From: Deltaproteobacteria bacterium
GTDB lineage: Bacteria > Desulfobacterota > DSM-4660 > Desulfatiglandales > Desulfatiglandaceae
DNA: 64,000 bases
Assembly (NCBI GenBank): GCA_022340265.1
Contig: JAJDOH010000082.1
Span: 24,186 to 88,185 of the forward strand
Direction: 5' to 3'
Positions 62,784-64,000 of this stretch are shown here, one piece after another. The notes beneath the pieces are model-generated. The model was not told the DNA's origin. It ran no database searches and saw only the letters and a program-made list of their open reading frames with translations. Each line of letters starts with the position of its first letter. The first letter of the stretch is position 1. Position numbers and translations under genes: made by a program.

Positions 62784-64000
62784 ATGACCCCACTTGATCC
62801 CGACGGAAACATATTCAGTGCCTTTGCCTCGGCGGCTACGAAAAACGGCAACAAAACAGCCATCATTTATCTGGGTACCCGGTTTACCTATAAAACCATT
62901 CTGCGCCGGGTGGAAAATTTCGCCGCCTCGTTGAAAGACGCAGGTGTGACGGAAGGAGAGCGTATCGTTCTCTACGTTCCCAACAGTGTTCACTGGGTAA
63001 TCGCCTGGCTGGGGATCCAGCGGGCCGGAGCCGTCGTGGTGCCCATAACCCCCATCTACACCAAACATGACCTGGTCTATATTGCCAATGACAGCGGTGC
63101 GAAACACATCGTCTGCTCCGATACCAATTTCGGGTACGTGAAACAGGCCATTCCCGAGACCGGTCTCCAAAAGGCCATCGCCATCAAATTGACGGATCTA
63201 TTGCCCTGGTGGAAAAGACTTTTTGGCTGGGCCTTTGACCGGGTTCCCAAGGGGAAGGTATCCCGGGAAGACGACACCATCTGGTTTGGGAACATGGTGA
63301 AAAACAATCCCCGTGCCAAGGACTTGCCGCGGCTCGCCCAAAAGGGAACGGACACGGCCGAAATCATCTACACCGGCGGTACCACCAAGTTTCCCAAAGG
63401 GGTCCCCATTTCCCACGGATTGTATCTGGAGTCGGCGGGTGAGCAGATATCCATCTGCGATCCGCTTTTCAAACCGGAAGAAAACGTGGTTCTGGGCTCC
63501 GCCCCTCTCTTTCATATCCTGGGACAGACCTGTGCGCTCAGTACGCTCCTGGTGGGAGGCGCCATCGTGCTCATGCCCAAGGTGAATCTGGATGCCATTT
63601 TTGATGCGGTCCACCGGCACAAAGCCAAAACGTTGATTGGGGTGCCCACCCTTTACCGAATGATTCTGGATCATGACCGCATCGATTTCTATGATCTATC
63701 TTCCCTCATGTACGCTTTTAACGGGGGTGATGTGTTGCCGGAGGAGATCAGCAACCGGTGGCGCAAAAAGTTTAATAAACCCATCTACCAGGGGTATGGC
63801 GCCACCGAAACCTGCGGCGGGGTTACCATGTGTCACACCGACGAGGAGAATCCCCCCAAAAGCATCGGCCGTGTGGTTCCCAGCAAAACGGTCAAACTGG
63901 TGGATCCGGCCACCCTTAAACCGGTAGCCACCGGCGAGCAGGGAGAGGCCCTGGTCCATTCGGATCGCATGGTGAAGGCCTACTGGAACAAGCCGGAGGA
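62784..64000 (+). CDS. AMP-dependent acyl-CoA synthetase/ligase (cut by window edge)
   Basis: The frame opens at an ATG (62784) two nt after livF and runs off the window after 405 codons, so the C-terminal lid domain is missing. It begins MTPLDPDGNIFSAFASAATK and has the ATP/AMP motif IYTGGTTKFPKG (Gly for the usual Ser), LGSAPLFHILGQTCALSTLL, and the YQGYGATETCGG motif. It activates a carboxylic acid to its CoA thioester. Being co-transcribed with a Liv-type importer suggests the imported compound is a carboxylic acid, perhaps aromatic or short fatty; the substrate is not shown. Confidence 0.94.
   Translation, partial: MTPLDPDGNIFSAFASAATKNGNKTAIIYLGTRFTYKTILRRVENFAASLKDAGVTEGERIVLYVPNSVHWVIAWLGIQRAGAVVVPITPIYTKHDLVYIANDSGAKHIVCSDTNFGYVKQAIPETGLQKAIAIKLTDLLPWWKRLFGWAFDRVPKGKVSREDDTIWFGNMVKNNPRAKDLPRLAQKGTDTAEIIYTGGTTKFPKGVPISHGLYLESAGEQISICDPLFKPEENVVLGSAPLFHILGQTCALSTLLVGGAIVLMPKVNLDAIFDAVHRHKAKTLIGVPTLYRMILDHDRIDFYDLSSLMYAFNGGDVLPEEISNRWRKKFNKPIYQGYGATETCGGVTMCHTDEENPPKSIGRVVPSKTVKLVDPATLKPVATGEQGEALVHSDRMVKAYWNKPE

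Overview
The window is a dense, mostly chromosomal-core segment of a Gram-negative anaerobe, most likely a sulfate reducer of the Desulfobacterota (Desulfobacterales-like). The reasons are the mix of a monofunctional Ni-CO dehydrogenase with its ferredoxin and flavoprotein, several stand-alone 4Fe-4S proteins, many sigma54-dependent two-component regulators, a complete MoxR/Bat operon, and the rpmH-rnpA-yidD-yidC-khpB order. Assignment to a genus is not possible from the sequence alone.

Layout. (1) 1-2873, minus strand: khpB(jag, cut by the window edge)-yidC-yidD-rnpA-rpmH, the ribosomal protein L34/RNase P/membrane insertase cluster. (2) 3271-8986, plus: mreB-mreC-mreD-mrdA-rodA, the rod-shape and elongation machinery, divergent from rpmH. 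(3) 9145-22962, plus: housekeeping run yjbQ-phoH-HD phosphohydrolase-ybeY-pdxJ-CBS-tsaE-lysC-comEA-like-tsaD-DUF2062-rsmA-panC-metK-ahcY. (4) 23018-26482, plus: a winged-helix/ferredoxin protein, an unknown small protein, an alpha/beta hydrolase and manA. (5) 26563-36969, minus: htrA, then moxR-DUF58-accessory-batA-batBC fusion-batD-batE. (6) 37268-40799: small Cys-rich membrane protein, cyclic-nucleotide-binding protein, TSUP permease and a cation:proton antiporter whose leader carries a clear fluoride riboswitch with a terminator. (7) 40800-41594: gene-poor, with the riboswitch, a palindromic REP-like repeat and a decayed alpha/beta hydrolase. (8) 41595-45341, minus: CO dehydrogenase module. 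(9) 45705-47409, plus: an exported RelA/SpoT-like domain protein next to a ThiF/HesA-type adenylating enzyme. (10) 47500-51467: a ZraP/ZraSR-like arrangement: periplasmic LTXXQ protein with a sigma54 promoter, divergent from a histidine kinase and a sigma54 activator. (11) 51477-52869, minus: nitroreductase-ferredoxin and a membrane protein. (12) 53174-64000, plus: Cache histidine kinase, sigma54 activator, first Liv-type binding protein, then a near-consensus sigma54 promoter in front of a second binding protein, livHMGF and an acyl-CoA ligase that runs off the end.

The most interesting regulatory parts are the fluoride riboswitch with an unusual relay of alternative helices (40815-41019) and the two sigma54 circuits (48111-51467 and 53174-64000). 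The most interesting protein of uncertain role is the exported RelA/SpoT-like protein at 45705-46553. No tRNA, rRNA, CRISPR array or insertion sequence was found. Many starts in the window appear to be TTG, which I chose where an upstream stop or a ribosome binding site forced it.
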